Origin: DASSUW01 sp963844405
Lineage (GTDB): Bacteria > Actinomycetota > Thermoleophilia > Solirubrobacterales > Solirubrobacteraceae
Reading direction: 5' to 3'
Assembly: GCA_963844405.1 (NCBI GenBank)
Contig: CAWJNZ010000007.1
Location: 1,369,961-1,433,960 of the forward strand
DNA length: 64,000 nucleotides
A model generated the notes under the pieces. It had not been told where the DNA came from. It did not search any database and was given only the letters and a program-made list of their open reading frames with translations. Shown one piece after another: positions 16,342-24,754 of this stretch. Numbering within the stretch: the stretch's first letter is position 1; the number at the start of each line of letters is the position of its first letter. Position numbers and translations under genes: made by a program.

Positions 16342-17760
16342 CTATGCCGCGAGGTGAAGCGGCGGGATCGCCGAGTGCAGCGGCGTCCCTACCGGGGCCG
16401 GCGGCGCCGGCTCGGCCTGAGCCGGTGGCGCCGGATCGGGCACCGTCGAGAGCAGCGCGAGCTGGGTGAGCGCCGAGTCCGCCTCCTCGGCCGAGCTGAC
16501 CTCGTCGGGCCTCTGGCGCAGGAAGCCGTCGATCGGGTCGCGCGCGGAGATCGCGGCGTCGGTCAGCGGGTCGGCGCCGAGCTGGTAGGCGCCGATCGCG
16601 ATCAGGTCGGCCTTGTCGCGGTAGGCGGCCATCAGGCGGCGGATGTCGTCGCCCGCCGAGCGCACGTCGCCGGTCACGACCTCGCCGACCAGCCGTGAGA
16701 CGGAGGCCAGGACGTCGACCGCCGGGTAGTGGCCGGCGTGCGCCAGGTGGCGCGAGAGGACGACGTGGCCGTCGAGGATCGAGCGCACGGCATCGGCGAT
16801 CGGCTCGTTCATGTCGTCGCCGTCGACGAGCACGGTGTAGAGGCCGGTGATCGAGCCGCGCGGCGAGGTGCCCGAGCGCTCGAGCAGCTTCGGGAGCAGC
16901 GCGAAGACGCTCGGCGTGTAGCCGCGCGTGGCCGGCGGCTCGCCGATCGCCAGGCCGACCTCGCGCTGGGCCATGGCGAAGCGCGTGACCGAGTCCATCA
17001 TCAGCATCACGTCGCGGCCCTGGTCGCGGAAGTGCTCGGCGATCGTGGTGGCCGTGAAGGCGGCCTTGATACGCACCAGCGCGGGCTGGTCGGAGGTGGC
17101 GACCACGACCACCGAGCGCGCCATGCCCTCGGGGCCCAGGTCGCGCTCGATGAACTCACGCACCTCGCGCCCTCGCTCGCCGACCAGGCAGATGACGTTG
17201 ACGTCGGCCGACGTGGAGCGGGCGATCATGCCGAGCAGCGACGACTTGCCGACGCCCGAGCCGGCGAAGATGCCGAGCCGCTGGCCGCGGCCGCACGGCA
17301 CCAGCGCGTCGAGCGCGCGCACGCCGAGCGAGACGCGCTCGTGGATGCGCGGACGGGTCAGGGGGTCCGGCGGCGGCGCCTCGACGGGACGGGACCTGCC
17401 GGCCGCCATCGGCCCGAAGTCGTCGAGCGGGCGGCCGAGGCCGTCGAGCGTGCGGCCGAGCAGGTCGTCGGAGACGTCGACGCGCAGCGCGCGGCCGGAG
17501 GCGCTCACGCGCGCGCCCGGGCCGATGCCGGCCGCCTCGCCGAGCGCCATCAGCAGCGTGCGACCGGCCCGGAAGCCGACGACCTCGGCGGGCACGGCGG
17601 AGCGGCCGCGGCCGGTCTCGATCGTGCAGACCTCGCCGACCTCGGCCTCGAGACCGGTCGCCTCGACGATCAGGCCGATCAGGTCGCGTACGCGGCCGTG
17701 GCGGCGGTGCAGGTCGGCGTCGCGGAGCGCCGCGGTGGCCTGCTCGAGCTGGAAGGTCAT
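16342..17760 (-). CDS. fliI: FliI, flagellum-specific export ATPase
   Basis: Predicted 472-residue ATPase homologous to F1 beta. The Walker A motif GSGVGKSS lies at residues 167-174; Walker B is in DVMLMMDSVTRFAMAQRE; the catalytic/ring signature GEPPATRGYTPSVFALLPKL follows. It energizes substrate unloading at the export gate, bound to FliH and FliJ. The C-terminus carries ~30 extra Pro/Ala-rich residues beyond the usual end. The start overlaps the fliH stop by 4 bp. Confidence 0.96.
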   Translation of the reverse strand: MTFQLEQATAALRDADLHRRHGRVRDLIGLIVEATGLEAEVGEVCTIETGRGRSAVPAEVVGFRAGRTLLMALGEAAGIGPGARVSASGRALRVDVSDDLLGRTLDGLGRPLDDFGPMAAGRSRPVEAPPPDPLTRPRIHERVSLGVRALDALVPCGRGQRLGIFAGSGVGKSSLLGMIARSTSADVNVICLVGERGREVREFIERDLGPEGMARSVVVVATSDQPALVRIKAAFTATTIAEHFRDQGRDVMLMMDSVTRFAMAQREVGLAIGEPPATRGYTPSVFALLPKLLERSGTSPRGSITGLYTVLVDGDDMNEPIADAVRSILDGHVVLSRHLAHAGHYPAVDVLASVSRLVGEVVTGDVRSAGDDIRRLMAAYRDKADLIAIGAYQLGADPLTDAAISARDPIDGFLRQRPDEVSSAEEADSALTQLALLSTVPDPAPPAQAEPAPPAPVGTPLHSAIPPLHLAA

Positions 17761-18374
17761 GGGCCCGTCGAGAGCGCGGCCTCGACGACCTCGCGGGCGC
17801 GCAGCAGCTTGGTCTCGACCCGCGCGTCGACGTCGCCATCGGGCGTGCGGACGACGGCCCCGCCGCGCGACACGCGCCGCTCGGCCTGGACCTCGCAGTG
17901 CTCGATGCCGCCGAGCGTGGTCCGCAGGCCGTCCATCGCGTCGCGCACCAGCTCGAGGTCCTCGGGGTGCACGAGCACGGTGATCCGCTCGCGCTCGACG
18001 ATCCCGCGCAGGGCGCCGCGGACGGCCTCGACCACGCGGTCGGGCTCGACGGCCACCGCCCCGCCGAGGACCTTCTCGGCGAGGAACAGCGCCAGGTCGA
18101 CGGCATGGGCCTCGAGCCGGTCGGCGCGCTCGTGCTGGGACTCCCGCACGGCCTCGGCGGCCTGGGCGAGCGCCTCGAGCGCCGGCGTGAGGGCGGCGAG
18201 CGCCTCCTCGCGGCCCTCGCGCAGGCCCTCCTCGCGCGCCGTCATGCGCAGCGCGTCGGCGTCGGCCTCGGCCTGCGCCAGCGCGGCCATGACCGCGTCG
18301 GCCTCGGCGTGGGAGCCCGGAGGGGGCTCGACGGGCGCCTCGAGCGCCTCGAAGGAGAACTCGGCGGACGTCAT
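17757..18374 (-). CDS. fliH: FliH, regulator of the flagellar export ATPase
   Basis: Predicted 205-residue FliH/V-ATPase-E-like protein. The N-terminal half is Glu/Ala-rich coiled coil (AREEGLREGREEALAAL), typical of FliH GxxxG-like stalks. The C-terminal half has VDLALFLAEKVLGG, VERERITVLVHPEDLELV and a conserved end with GGAVVRTPDGDVDARVETKL. It binds FliI and docks it to FliN. The start ATG at 18374 shares one base with the fliG stop. A longer upstream reading frame lies over fliG and is rejected. Confidence 0.9.
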   Translation of the reverse strand: MTSAEFSFEALEAPVEPPPGSHAEADAVMAALAQAEADADALRMTAREEGLREGREEALAALTPALEALAQAAEAVRESQHERADRLEAHAVDLALFLAEKVLGGAVAVEPDRVVEAVRGALRGIVERERITVLVHPEDLELVRDAMDGLRTTLGGIEHCEVQAERRVSRGGAVVRTPDGDVDARVETKLLRAREVVEAALSTGP

Positions 18375-19423
18375 CACAGCAGCTCGTCGTCGCCGCCGCC
18401 GCCGCCGCGCGAGAGCACGACGGCGCCTGCCTCCTCGAGCCGGCGCACGACGCCGACGATGCGGCCCTGCGCCTCCTCGATGACCCGCTTGCGCTGCGGC
18501 GGCTGGAACTCGATCTCCTCCTTGAGGAGCTCGGCGCCGCGCTCGGACATGTTGGAGAAGATCCGGTCGCGCACCTCGTTGCTGACGCCGCGCAGCGCGA
18601 TCGCGAGGTCCTTCTGGTCGACCTCCTTGAGCACCATCTGGATCGAGCGGTCGTCGAGCTTGACGACGTCCTCGAAGGTGAACAGGAGCAGGCGGACCTC
18701 CTCGGCCAGCTCGGACTCGGTCTTGGCGAGCTCGTCGAGGACGTTGCGCTCGGTCGTGCGGTCGGAGTGGTTGAGGATGTCGGCGAGCGACTTGACGCCG
18801 CCGGCGGCCGCGTACTCCTGCGCGATCACGTTGGAGAGCTTCTGGCGCATGACGTTCTCGACGTGCGAGACGACCTCCGGCCGCGTCTCGGCCATCTTGG
18901 CGACGCGGCGGGCCACCTCGGCCTGCTCCTCCGGCCCCAGGAACGAGAGGACCTGGGCGGCCAGCGTGGTGTGCAGGTTGGCGATCACCAGGGCGATCGT
19001 CTGCGGCGCCTCGTTGCGGAGGAAGACGTGGATCTGCTCCGGCGGCGTGCGGCGCAGGAACTCGAACGGGCGGCGCTCGATCGTCGCCGACAGGCGGCCG
19101 ATCAGCTCCTCGGCACGGGCCGACCCGAGCGAGCGCTCGAGGATGCTGCGCGCGTACTCGACGCCGCCCTCGGAGATGTACTCCTCGGCCAGGACGGTCT
19201 CGACCGCCTCGGCGATGATGTCGCGCGAGACGCCGGTCGGCACCTTGCGCGACTTGGCGATCTCGAGCGAGAGCGCCTCGACCTCGCTGTCGCCGAGGTG
19301 ACGGAAGATCTCGCTGGCGCGCTCTTCGCCGACGGCGACGAGCAGCACAGCGGCCTTCTCGATCCCCTTCAGGCTCGCGGCGGAGACGTCCGCGACGGCG
19401 CGTGTGGCAAGCTCGGCGGCCAC
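18374..19423 (-). CDS. fliG: FliG, flagellar motor switch protein
   Basis: Predicted 349-residue C-ring protein that contacts MotA. The N-terminal FliF-binding domain begins LKGIEKAAVLLVAVGEERAS; the middle domain has the EHPQ-like region replaced by RNEAPQTIALVIANLH; the C-terminal torque helix region includes DDRSIQMVLKEVDQKDLAIA and LRGVSNEVRDRIFSNMSERG. It ends in an unusual Gly-run plus acidic tail (GGGGGDDELL). Located 3 bp after fliF, with which it forms the MS/C-ring junction. Confidence 0.96.
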   Translation of the reverse strand: MAAELATRAVADVSAASLKGIEKAAVLLVAVGEERASEIFRHLGDSEVEALSLEIAKSRKVPTGVSRDIIAEAVETVLAEEYISEGGVEYARSILERSLGSARAEELIGRLSATIERRPFEFLRRTPPEQIHVFLRNEAPQTIALVIANLHTTLAAQVLSFLGPEEQAEVARRVAKMAETRPEVVSHVENVMRQKLSNVIAQEYAAAGGVKSLADILNHSDRTTERNVLDELAKTESELAEEVRLLLFTFEDVVKLDDRSIQMVLKEVDQKDLAIALRGVSNEVRDRIFSNMSERGAELLKEEIEFQPPQRKRVIEEAQGRIVGVVRRLEEAGAVVLSRGGGGGDDELL

Positions 19424-19426
19424 GGA

Positions 19427-20959
19427 CTAGTCCTCGGCCATCCAGTTCTTGACCTGGGCGGCGACGCGCTCGGGCTCGCGCTCCATCAGCTGGTCGAGCG
19501 CCTGCAGGTTGGCGTCGGGCGCGCGCGGGGGCAGCGTGATGGTCGGCGCCGGCGGCGCCATGATCTGGGTCTGCTGCTCGAGCTCGGCCAGCGAGACCGG
19601 CTCCTCGATCTGGGTCAGCCACGCCGGGGTCAGGGCCTCACCCTCGCGCTTGCGCAGAGCGCGGCTCATGAAGAACAGGAACAGCAGCGAGGCGAGGCCG
19701 ATGCCGACCCACTTGAGCGGGCCGAGCAGCGTCGTCGGGACCGGGCCGGCCTTCGGCGTCTCCACCTTGGCGAACGGCACCTGGGCGGCCTGGATCGTGT
19801 CACCGCGCGCGGTGTCGATGCCGGCGGCGCTGGAGATCGTCTGCTCGAGCGAGGCGAAGACCGCGGGCGGGACGGACTGGTCGACCAGCAGCGCGACGTT
19901 GAGCTTGTTGACGGCGCCGGGGGCGACCTGGGTGCGGTCGACCTGCTTGTTGACGGCGAACTCGGTGTTCTCGGTCTCGCGCTGGTAGTTCGAGTTGGCA
20001 CCGCCACCGCCGGTGCCCGCGGCGTACTGCGGGATGTTGCTGCCGGTGCCGGCGGTGCCGCCTGTGGTCGTCCCCCCGCCGCGCAGGCGCTCGGTCTCGG
20101 TCTGGGTCTTGAGCGGCACGCGGCTGCGGCGGTCGTAGGTGACCGCGTCGCGCGTGGTCTTGTCGGCGTTGAGGTCGGCGGTGACGGAGACCTGCCCCTT
20201 GCCCGGGCCGAGCGTGCGGGTGAGCAGCGCGTTGAGGTCGGCCTCCATGGCGCGGGCGAAGCGCGCCTCGAGCGCCTGCTTGCCGGCCACCATGCCCGCG
20301 CCGCCGGTGCCGTCGCCCTCGGGCCACAGCAGCGTGCCCGCGGCGTCGGTGATCGTGACGTTGTCGGTCTTGAGGCCCTTGACGGAGGAGGAGACGAGCT
20401 GCGCGATGCCGCGCACCGCGCCGGGGTCCATGCTGTCCGCGGAGTTGCCGAGCATGACGGCGGCGGTGGCCGGCGTCGCCTCGTCGGCGAACAGGTCGTC
20501 CTCGGGCAGCACGAGCTGCACGGACGGGTTGCTGACGCCCTCGACGCCGCCGATCGTGCGGGCGATCTCGCCCTCGAGCGCGCGCTGGTACGTGACCTGC
20601 TGCTGGAACTCCGAGGCGCCGAGCTTCTGCTCGTCGAACAGCTCGAAGCCCTCGCCGCTGCTGCCGACGTTCACGCCGGCGCCCGCCAGCGTGACGCGCG
20701 CCTGGGCGGCCTGGCTCTTGTCGACCGCGAGGCCGGTGCCGTTGTTGCGCAGCTCGTAGGCGATGCCCTGCTCGTCGAGCGCCGCGGTGATCTCGCCGGT
20801 CTTGGCCGGGTCGAGGCCGGAGGCGAGCATCGTGTACGACGGCGCGCCCGCGATCCGCAGCATGAGGAACGCGATCGCCAGGATGGCGACGGCCGCGACG
20901 GCGATGATCGCCTTGGAGCGGGTGGGGAGGGCGCGGAAGGTCTCGACGAAAGGCGGCAT
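19427..20959 (-). CDS. fliF: FliF, flagellar MS-ring protein
   Basis: Predicted 510-residue MS-ring subunit. It has an N-terminal membrane helix at about residues 14-37, the YscJ/FliF periplasmic domains (YTMLASGLDPAKTGEITAAL, then VQLVLPEDDLF), and a second membrane helix at about 420-440 (WVGIGLASLLFLFFMSRAL). The cytoplasmic C-terminal FliG-binding segment ends LIEREPERVAAQVKNWMAED-like. Length is at the short end for FliF (usually 510-560). Lies between fliE and fliG. Confidence 0.96.
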   Translation of the reverse strand: MPPFVETFRALPTRSKAIIAVAAVAILAIAFLMLRIAGAPSYTMLASGLDPAKTGEITAALDEQGIAYELRNNGTGLAVDKSQAAQARVTLAGAGVNVGSSGEGFELFDEQKLGASEFQQQVTYQRALEGEIARTIGGVEGVSNPSVQLVLPEDDLFADEATPATAAVMLGNSADSMDPGAVRGIAQLVSSSVKGLKTDNVTITDAAGTLLWPEGDGTGGAGMVAGKQALEARFARAMEADLNALLTRTLGPGKGQVSVTADLNADKTTRDAVTYDRRSRVPLKTQTETERLRGGGTTTGGTAGTGSNIPQYAAGTGGGGANSNYQRETENTEFAVNKQVDRTQVAPGAVNKLNVALLVDQSVPPAVFASLEQTISSAAGIDTARGDTIQAAQVPFAKVETPKAGPVPTTLLGPLKWVGIGLASLLFLFFMSRALRKREGEALTPAWLTQIEEPVSLAELEQQTQIMAPPAPTITLPPRAPDANLQALDQLMEREPERVAAQVKNWMAED

Positions 20960-20962
20960 GGC

Positions 20963-21286
20963 TTACACCTGGGTGTGGAAGATGTCCTGGGCCGCCTCGA
21001 CGGCCTTCGAACGGATCTGCGACGCGAGCTGCATGGCGAGCTGGGCGCGCTCGACGGCCATGACCACGGCGGTCGGGTCGGACGCCTGGCCGGTGGCCAG
21101 CGCCTGCGCGGCCTCGGCCGCCTCGTCCTGGGTGGTGGCGAGCGACTGCAGCGACTTGCCGAGCACGTCGCCGAAGCCGGCGCCGGTGGCCTCCTGCGTG
21201 CCGGCCTCGCCGGCGAGCGGCAGGCCGTCGACCCGGAACTCGGGGCCGGTGACGGCGAAGGCGGGATCGATCGGGATCGTCGGCAT
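20963..21286 (-). CDS. fliE: FliE, hook-basal body adaptor
   Basis: Predicted 107-residue FliE, which joins the MS ring/export gate to the proximal rod. The conserved C-terminal helices are present: FGDVLGKSLQSLATTQDEA, then DPTAVVMAVERAQLAMQLA and SKAVEAAQDIF. Usual length. The start shares one base with the flgC stop; the stop is 3 bp before fliF. Confidence 0.94.
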   Translation of the reverse strand: MPTIPIDPAFAVTGPEFRVDGLPLAGEAGTQEATGAGFGDVLGKSLQSLATTQDEAAEAAQALATGQASDPTAVVMAVERAQLAMQLASQIRSKAVEAAQDIFHTQV

Positions 21287-21723
21287 CAGCGGAGGAGGTC
21301 GAGGGTGCGGGAGAACATCTGCTTGGCCGCCTGCATGGCGGTCACGTTGGCCTCATAGGCGCGCTGGGCGCCGATCAGGTCGACCATCTCGGTGACGGTG
21401 TCGACGTTCGGCATCGCGACGTAGCCGTTCTCGTCGGCGTCCGGGTGGCCGGGGTCGTAGACCTGCTTGAGCGGCGTCTGGTCCTGGACCACGCCGGCCA
21501 CCTCGACGCCGCGGCCGTCGGCGCCGCCGCCCATGGCGGCGGAGAGGGTCGCGCCGAACGAGCCGGCGCGCTCCTGGAGGATGACCTCCTTGCGGCGGTA
21601 CGGCTGGCCGTCGGCGCCGCGCGTGGTCTGGGCGTTGGCCAGGTTCTCGGCCACCACGTCCATCCGCAGGCGCTCGGCGGTGAGCGCCGAGGCGGAGATC
21701 TCGAGACCGCCGAACAGGCTCAT
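21286..21723 (-). CDS. flgC: FlgC, proximal rod protein
   Basis: Predicted 145-residue rod subunit. N-terminal ISASALTAERLRMDVVAENL and ANAQTTRGADGQPYRRKEV are the FlgC signature. The C-terminal coiled region has NGYVAMPNVDTVTEMVDL and RAYEANVTAMQAAKQMFSR. The start ATG at 21723 overlaps the flgB stop by one base. Usual family length. Confidence 0.96.
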   Translation of the reverse strand: MSLFGGLEISASALTAERLRMDVVAENLANAQTTRGADGQPYRRKEVILQERAGSFGATLSAAMGGGADGRGVEVAGVVQDQTPLKQVYDPGHPDADENGYVAMPNVDTVTEMVDLIGAQRAYEANVTAMQAAKQMFSRTLDLLR

Positions 21724-22079
21724 CAGACGCCCGTCCCCATCGCGGCCTTCAGGATCCCGATACGGGCGTGGGCGACCTGCACGGCGGCCTGGTGCTCGAG
21801 CGCGTTGGCGGCGAGCTTGGCCGACTCGGTGTCGACGTCGACGGTCGAGCCGTCGGCGCGGACGGCGCCGGCCGAGGCGTCGCGGGCCGGGCTGAAGGAG
21901 ATCGAGTCCAGCGTCTCGCGCGAGCCGATGGCGGCGGAGAGGGCACCGTGGAAGTCCACATCGACGCGCTGGTAGCCCGGGGTGTTGGCGTTCGCGAGGT
22001 TGGCCGCCAGCGCCTCGTGGCGCTTGCCGGCGCCCTCGATGGCGCGCTCGAGGGCAAGCTGCGTGATGTCGAAGAGCAT
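21723..22079 (-). CDS. flgB: FlgB, proximal rod protein
   Basis: Predicted 118-residue rod subunit with the basal-body motif RHEALAANLANANTPGYQR and a C-terminal helix region (ANALEHQAAVQVAHARIGIL). It is the first gene of the flgB-flgC-fliE-fliF-fliG-fliH-fliI operon. An 81-nt leader follows a near-perfect sigma-28-type promoter at 22161-22187. AAGGAG lies just upstream of the ATG. Confidence 0.95.
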   Translation of the reverse strand: MLFDITQLALERAIEGAGKRHEALAANLANANTPGYQRVDVDFHGALSAAIGSRETLDSISFSPARDASAGAVRADGSTVDVDTESAKLAANALEHQAAVQVAHARIGILKAAMGTGV

Positions 22080-22160
22080 CGGGACGGAATCTCCTTGGAA
22101 GAAGGTGGCTACGTCCGTCCCTGGACACCTGAGGCCCCATCCCTGAGGCAGCCAGTCCCG

Positions 22161-22187
22161 TGATCGGCCTGGCGCCGCCGACCTTTA
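22161..22187 (-). promoter_or_regulatory. sigma-28-type promoter of the flgB-fliI operon
   Basis: On the minus strand TAAA (22187-22184), 15 bp, GCCGATCA (22168-22161). It has consensus -35, consensus spacing and seven of eight -10 bases. It lies in the 122-bp gap between the fliT-like gene and flgB. Confidence 0.86.
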
Positions 22188-22201
22188 GTGCGGGGCGAAT
22201 G

Positions 22202-22519
22202 TCAGGCGGTGTCGTTGACCCAGTGCCGCATGGGCGCGGTCTGGGCGGCGGCGTAGCCGGCGACGGCGCCGCGCGCGTTCGGCAGCGCGGCGATCTCGCG
22301 CGCCAGCTCGGCGCGAGCGGCGGCCAGCGTGGCGTTGAGCTGGCCCTGGACGACGGCGAGCGCCTCGAGGACGAGCTTGGCCCCCACGGGGGCGGGCCCG
22401 AGCGCGGCCGCCATGCGGACGCGCTCGGCGGTGGACTCGGCGAGCTCCTCCCAGCGGCCCTCGGCGGCGAGCTGGCGCTCGGCCGTGGCCCGGGCTAGGA
22501 GTGCCGTCCAGCCGTCCAT
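22202..22519 (-). CDS. Small helical protein, possible FliT-like export chaperone
   Basis: Predicted 105-residue, Ala-rich helical protein beginning MDGWTALLARATAERQLAAEG, 4 bp after fliS. FliT-type chaperones sit in this place after fliS and have similar size and helical nature, and the WEEL segment followed by a long helical hairpin is reminiscent. I see no diagnostic motif, so the name is inferred from position. Confidence 0.55.
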   Translation of the reverse strand: MDGWTALLARATAERQLAAEGRWEELAESTAERVRMAAALGPAPVGAKLVLEALAVVQGQLNATLAAARAELAREIAALPNARGAVAGYAAAQTAPMRHWVNDTA

Positions 22520-22523
22520 CGGA

Positions 22524-22901
22524 CTAGGCGTTGGCCACCTGGGCCCAGGACTCGCGCAGCTCGCCGAGGAGCTCGGAGACCTTCTCGATCATCGCGGGGT
22601 CGCGCTGGGTGCGCGCCTCGAGCAGGTGGCGGTTGCAGAAGACGTAGATGCCCTGGAGGCGGCTGGCGATCTCGCCGCCCTGCTCGAGGTCGAGCGTGGT
22701 GAGCAGCTCGTCGATGATCGCCTCGGCGCGCGACAGGCGGTTGCCGGCCACGGCCATGTCATCGTCGCGCATCGCGTACGTGGCCTGGTGGAGGAAGCGG
22801 AGGCAGCCGTCGTAGAGCATGACTACGAGCTGGCCGGGAGTGGCCGTGAGGATGCTCTGCTCCTTGTAGGCAACGGCACGTGAAGGCGAGTAGACGGACA
22901 T
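22524..22901 (-). CDS. fliS: FliS, flagellin export chaperone
   Basis: Predicted 125-residue chaperone that binds the flagellin C-terminus. Family signatures are AVAYKEQSILTATPGQLVVM followed by LYDGCLRFL near the N-terminus, then RLSRAEAIIDELLTTLD and a long last helix. In Gram-positives FliS also works with FliW and CsrA in flagellin control, and both are encoded at 31-32 kb. The ATG lies only 7 nt after the -10 of a sigma-28-type promoter, so its own mRNA should be nearly leaderless. Flagellin itself (fliC) is not in the window. Confidence 0.94.
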   Translation of the reverse strand: MSVYSPSRAVAYKEQSILTATPGQLVVMLYDGCLRFLHQATYAMRDDDMAVAGNRLSRAEAIIDELLTTLDLEQGGEIASRLQGIYVFCNRHLLEARTQRDPAMIEKVSELLGELRESWAQVANA

Positions 22902-22908
22902 GCTCCGG

Positions 22909-22935
22909 TAGTCGGCTTGAACCGACGGCGCTTGA
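22909..22935 (-). promoter_or_regulatory. sigma-28-type promoter of fliS
   Basis: On the minus strand TCAA (22935-22932), 15 bp, GCCGACTA (22916-22909). The site starts one base after the fliD stop codon region and its -10 ends 7 nt before the fliS ATG. Confidence 0.78.
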
Positions 22936-22936
22936 G

Positions 22937-24346
22937 CTATCGGCCGGCGTTCAGACCGGCGAGCTGGCCCTGCAGCCAGGCGCCCTGGGTCTGGGAGTTC
23001 TGGAGCGCCGTCTCCATCGCCGCGAACTGGGCCTTGAGGCGCTTCTCACGGGCCTCGAGGCGCTCGTTGGCGCGGTCGATCTGGTCCTGGACGCGCTTCG
23101 ACTGCCGGTCGCCGCTCTTGATCCGCTCGTCGATGATGCCCGAGCCGCCCGTCTGCGTCTTGACGAAGTCCTCGACGCCCTTGGAGAAGGTGCCGAGGAA
23201 GCTCTTGACCGCGGTGAAGTCGCTCTCGAGCGCGGCCGTCAGCTTGGCCTCGTCGAGCACGATCTTGCCGGCCTTGGCGTCCGCGCTCGCCTGGGCGCCG
23301 GTGGCCTTCGGGATCCCGATGCCGATGTCGCCGAGGTCGTTGATGCCGACGGCCTGGACCACGTCGGCCATGTCCTGCCGCAGCTTGGAGAGCATCGCGG
23401 TCAGCGAGGAGTCGCCGAACAGCTGGCCGCGCGCGGCCTGGAAGTCGCTGGTGGGGTTGCGGGCGACCTGCTCGGTCAGCTTGCCGCGCGTGGTCGTGAC
23501 GAGCCCGTTGTAGGCGTCGACGAAGGCCTTGACCTTGCCCTTGATGCCGTCGCGGTCGAGCGTGTTCTCGCTCACGTTGACGGCGACGGGCGACGACGTG
23601 ACGCCCTTGAAGGTCAGCCGGACGCCGGGGATGGCGTGCTCGACGACGTTCGAGTCCCAGTACTGCGTGGCCCCCGCGCCGACCTTGAAGGCGGCCCGCA
23701 GGTCGAGCGGGTCCGCGCGGACGAAGGCGGGGTCCTCCGCGAGCACGGCGCTCGACGAGGACATCGTGAACTCGGACTTCTCGCCGGTCTTGCGGGAGGA
23801 GACGACGAGGTGCTCGCCGTCCGGGCCCTTGACCACGGCGGCCACGGCCGGTCCGGTGGTCCTGGCGTTGATGGCGTCGGCGATCTGCTGCTTGGTCGCG
23901 CCCGCCGCGACGTCGATGCTGACGTTGGAGGTCCCGTCGGCGTAGGCGAGCGACAGCGTCGTGGCGACGGTCGTCTTGCCGTCGGCGTCGAAGCTCCCGG
24001 CTCCGAACTCGAAGCGACGCTGTGCCGACGAGGCGAGGCGCTCGACGGTGATCGACTGGCCGCCGATGCCGGCGCCGCCGATCATCGTGGCGGTGACGCG
24101 CGTGGCGTCCGAGCTCTCGACCGACTGCTTCTGGGCCCAGGTGCTGTCGGCGCTGAGCGCGAGCGCGGCGTCCTTGAACGCGGCGAGCTTGGAGGCGACC
24201 TCCTTGAGCGCGTCCTGCTGTCCTCCCGCGGCGGCCTTGCGGTAGCCGATCTTGGTCAGGCTCTGGCGCTCGAGCGCCATCAGCTGCTCGACGATCGAGG
24301 CGGTGTCGACGCCCGAGGCGAGCCCTGAGAGGCTGAGCCCGGCCAT
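22937..24346 (-). CDS. fliD: FliD, filament cap protein
   Basis: Predicted 469-residue hook-associated protein 2. The N-terminal GLASGVDTASIVEQLMALER is diagnostic for FliD. A central domain region and the C-terminal coiled segment (NERLEAREKRLKAQFAAME, ending NSQTQGAWLQGQLAGLNAGR) complete the family pattern. Length is typical. Two bases separate it from flaG, with which it shares a promoter. Confidence 0.96.
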   Translation of the reverse strand: MAGLSLSGLASGVDTASIVEQLMALERQSLTKIGYRKAAAGGQQDALKEVASKLAAFKDAALALSADSTWAQKQSVESSDATRVTATMIGGAGIGGQSITVERLASSAQRRFEFGAGSFDADGKTTVATTLSLAYADGTSNVSIDVAAGATKQQIADAINARTTGPAVAAVVKGPDGEHLVVSSRKTGEKSEFTMSSSSAVLAEDPAFVRADPLDLRAAFKVGAGATQYWDSNVVEHAIPGVRLTFKGVTSSPVAVNVSENTLDRDGIKGKVKAFVDAYNGLVTTTRGKLTEQVARNPTSDFQAARGQLFGDSSLTAMLSKLRQDMADVVQAVGINDLGDIGIGIPKATGAQASADAKAGKIVLDEAKLTAALESDFTAVKSFLGTFSKGVEDFVKTQTGGSGIIDERIKSGDRQSKRVQDQIDRANERLEAREKRLKAQFAAMETALQNSQTQGAWLQGQLAGLNAGR

Positions 24347-24348
24347 CG

Positions 24349-24705
24349 CTAGAGCGCCCCGCCCGACATCACATGCAGCGCATGCGACGGCGGGATCGTG
24401 CGGATCACGTTGCCCTGGAGGTCACGGACCTGGACGATCACGCGGCCGGTGTCCTGATCGGTGCTGAAGTGCAGCTCGCGGTTGTTGGCCGCCAGCTCGG
24501 CCGCGCGGTCACGCGCGGCGGCCACCTCGTCGAGCAGCTCCGGCGGGGGCGAGGGCGGCAGCGAGATCACCGCGACGTCGCCCTTCGGCACGCCGACGGA
24601 GGCCAGCGTGGCCGCGAAGTCCGCGGTGGGCGCGGGCGTGGCCGCCGGACGTCGCACGGCGACGCCGGGGGTCACGGGAGGCAGAGGTCCGATCTCGAAG
24701 CTCAT
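24349..24705 (-). CDS. flaG: FlaG-family protein
   Basis: Predicted 118-residue protein. The C-terminal ~60 residues match FlaG: LHFSTDQDTGRVIVQVRDLQ followed by GNVIRTIPPS. The N-terminal half is Pro/Ala-rich and not conserved. FlaG genes commonly precede fliD, as here; they affect filament length in some bacteria. The ATG is 9 nt after the -10 of a sigma-28-type promoter. Confidence 0.88.
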   Translation of the reverse strand: MSFEIGPLPPVTPGVAVRRPAATPAPTADFAATLASVGVPKGDVAVISLPPSPPPELLDEVAAARDRAAELAANNRELHFSTDQDTGRVIVQVRDLQGNVIRTIPPSHALHVMSGGAL

Positions 24706-24714
24706 CTGCCTCGG

Positions 24715-24741
24715 TTGTCGGCCGCTCCGCGCCCGCCTTGA
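24715..24741 (-). promoter_or_regulatory. sigma-28-type promoter of flaG-fliD
   Basis: On the minus strand TCAA (24741-24738), 15 bp, GCCGACAA (24722-24715). It fills the 49-bp gap between the fliA stop and the flaG start; the -10 ends 9 nt before the ATG. Confidence 0.82.
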
Positions 24742-24754
24742 AAGGCTTGGACGT

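Noticed and set aside
18767..21358. 863-codon plus-strand open frame opposite fliG-fliF-fliE
   Set aside because: Low-complexity antisense artefact; no domain, and it spans three well-defined genes.
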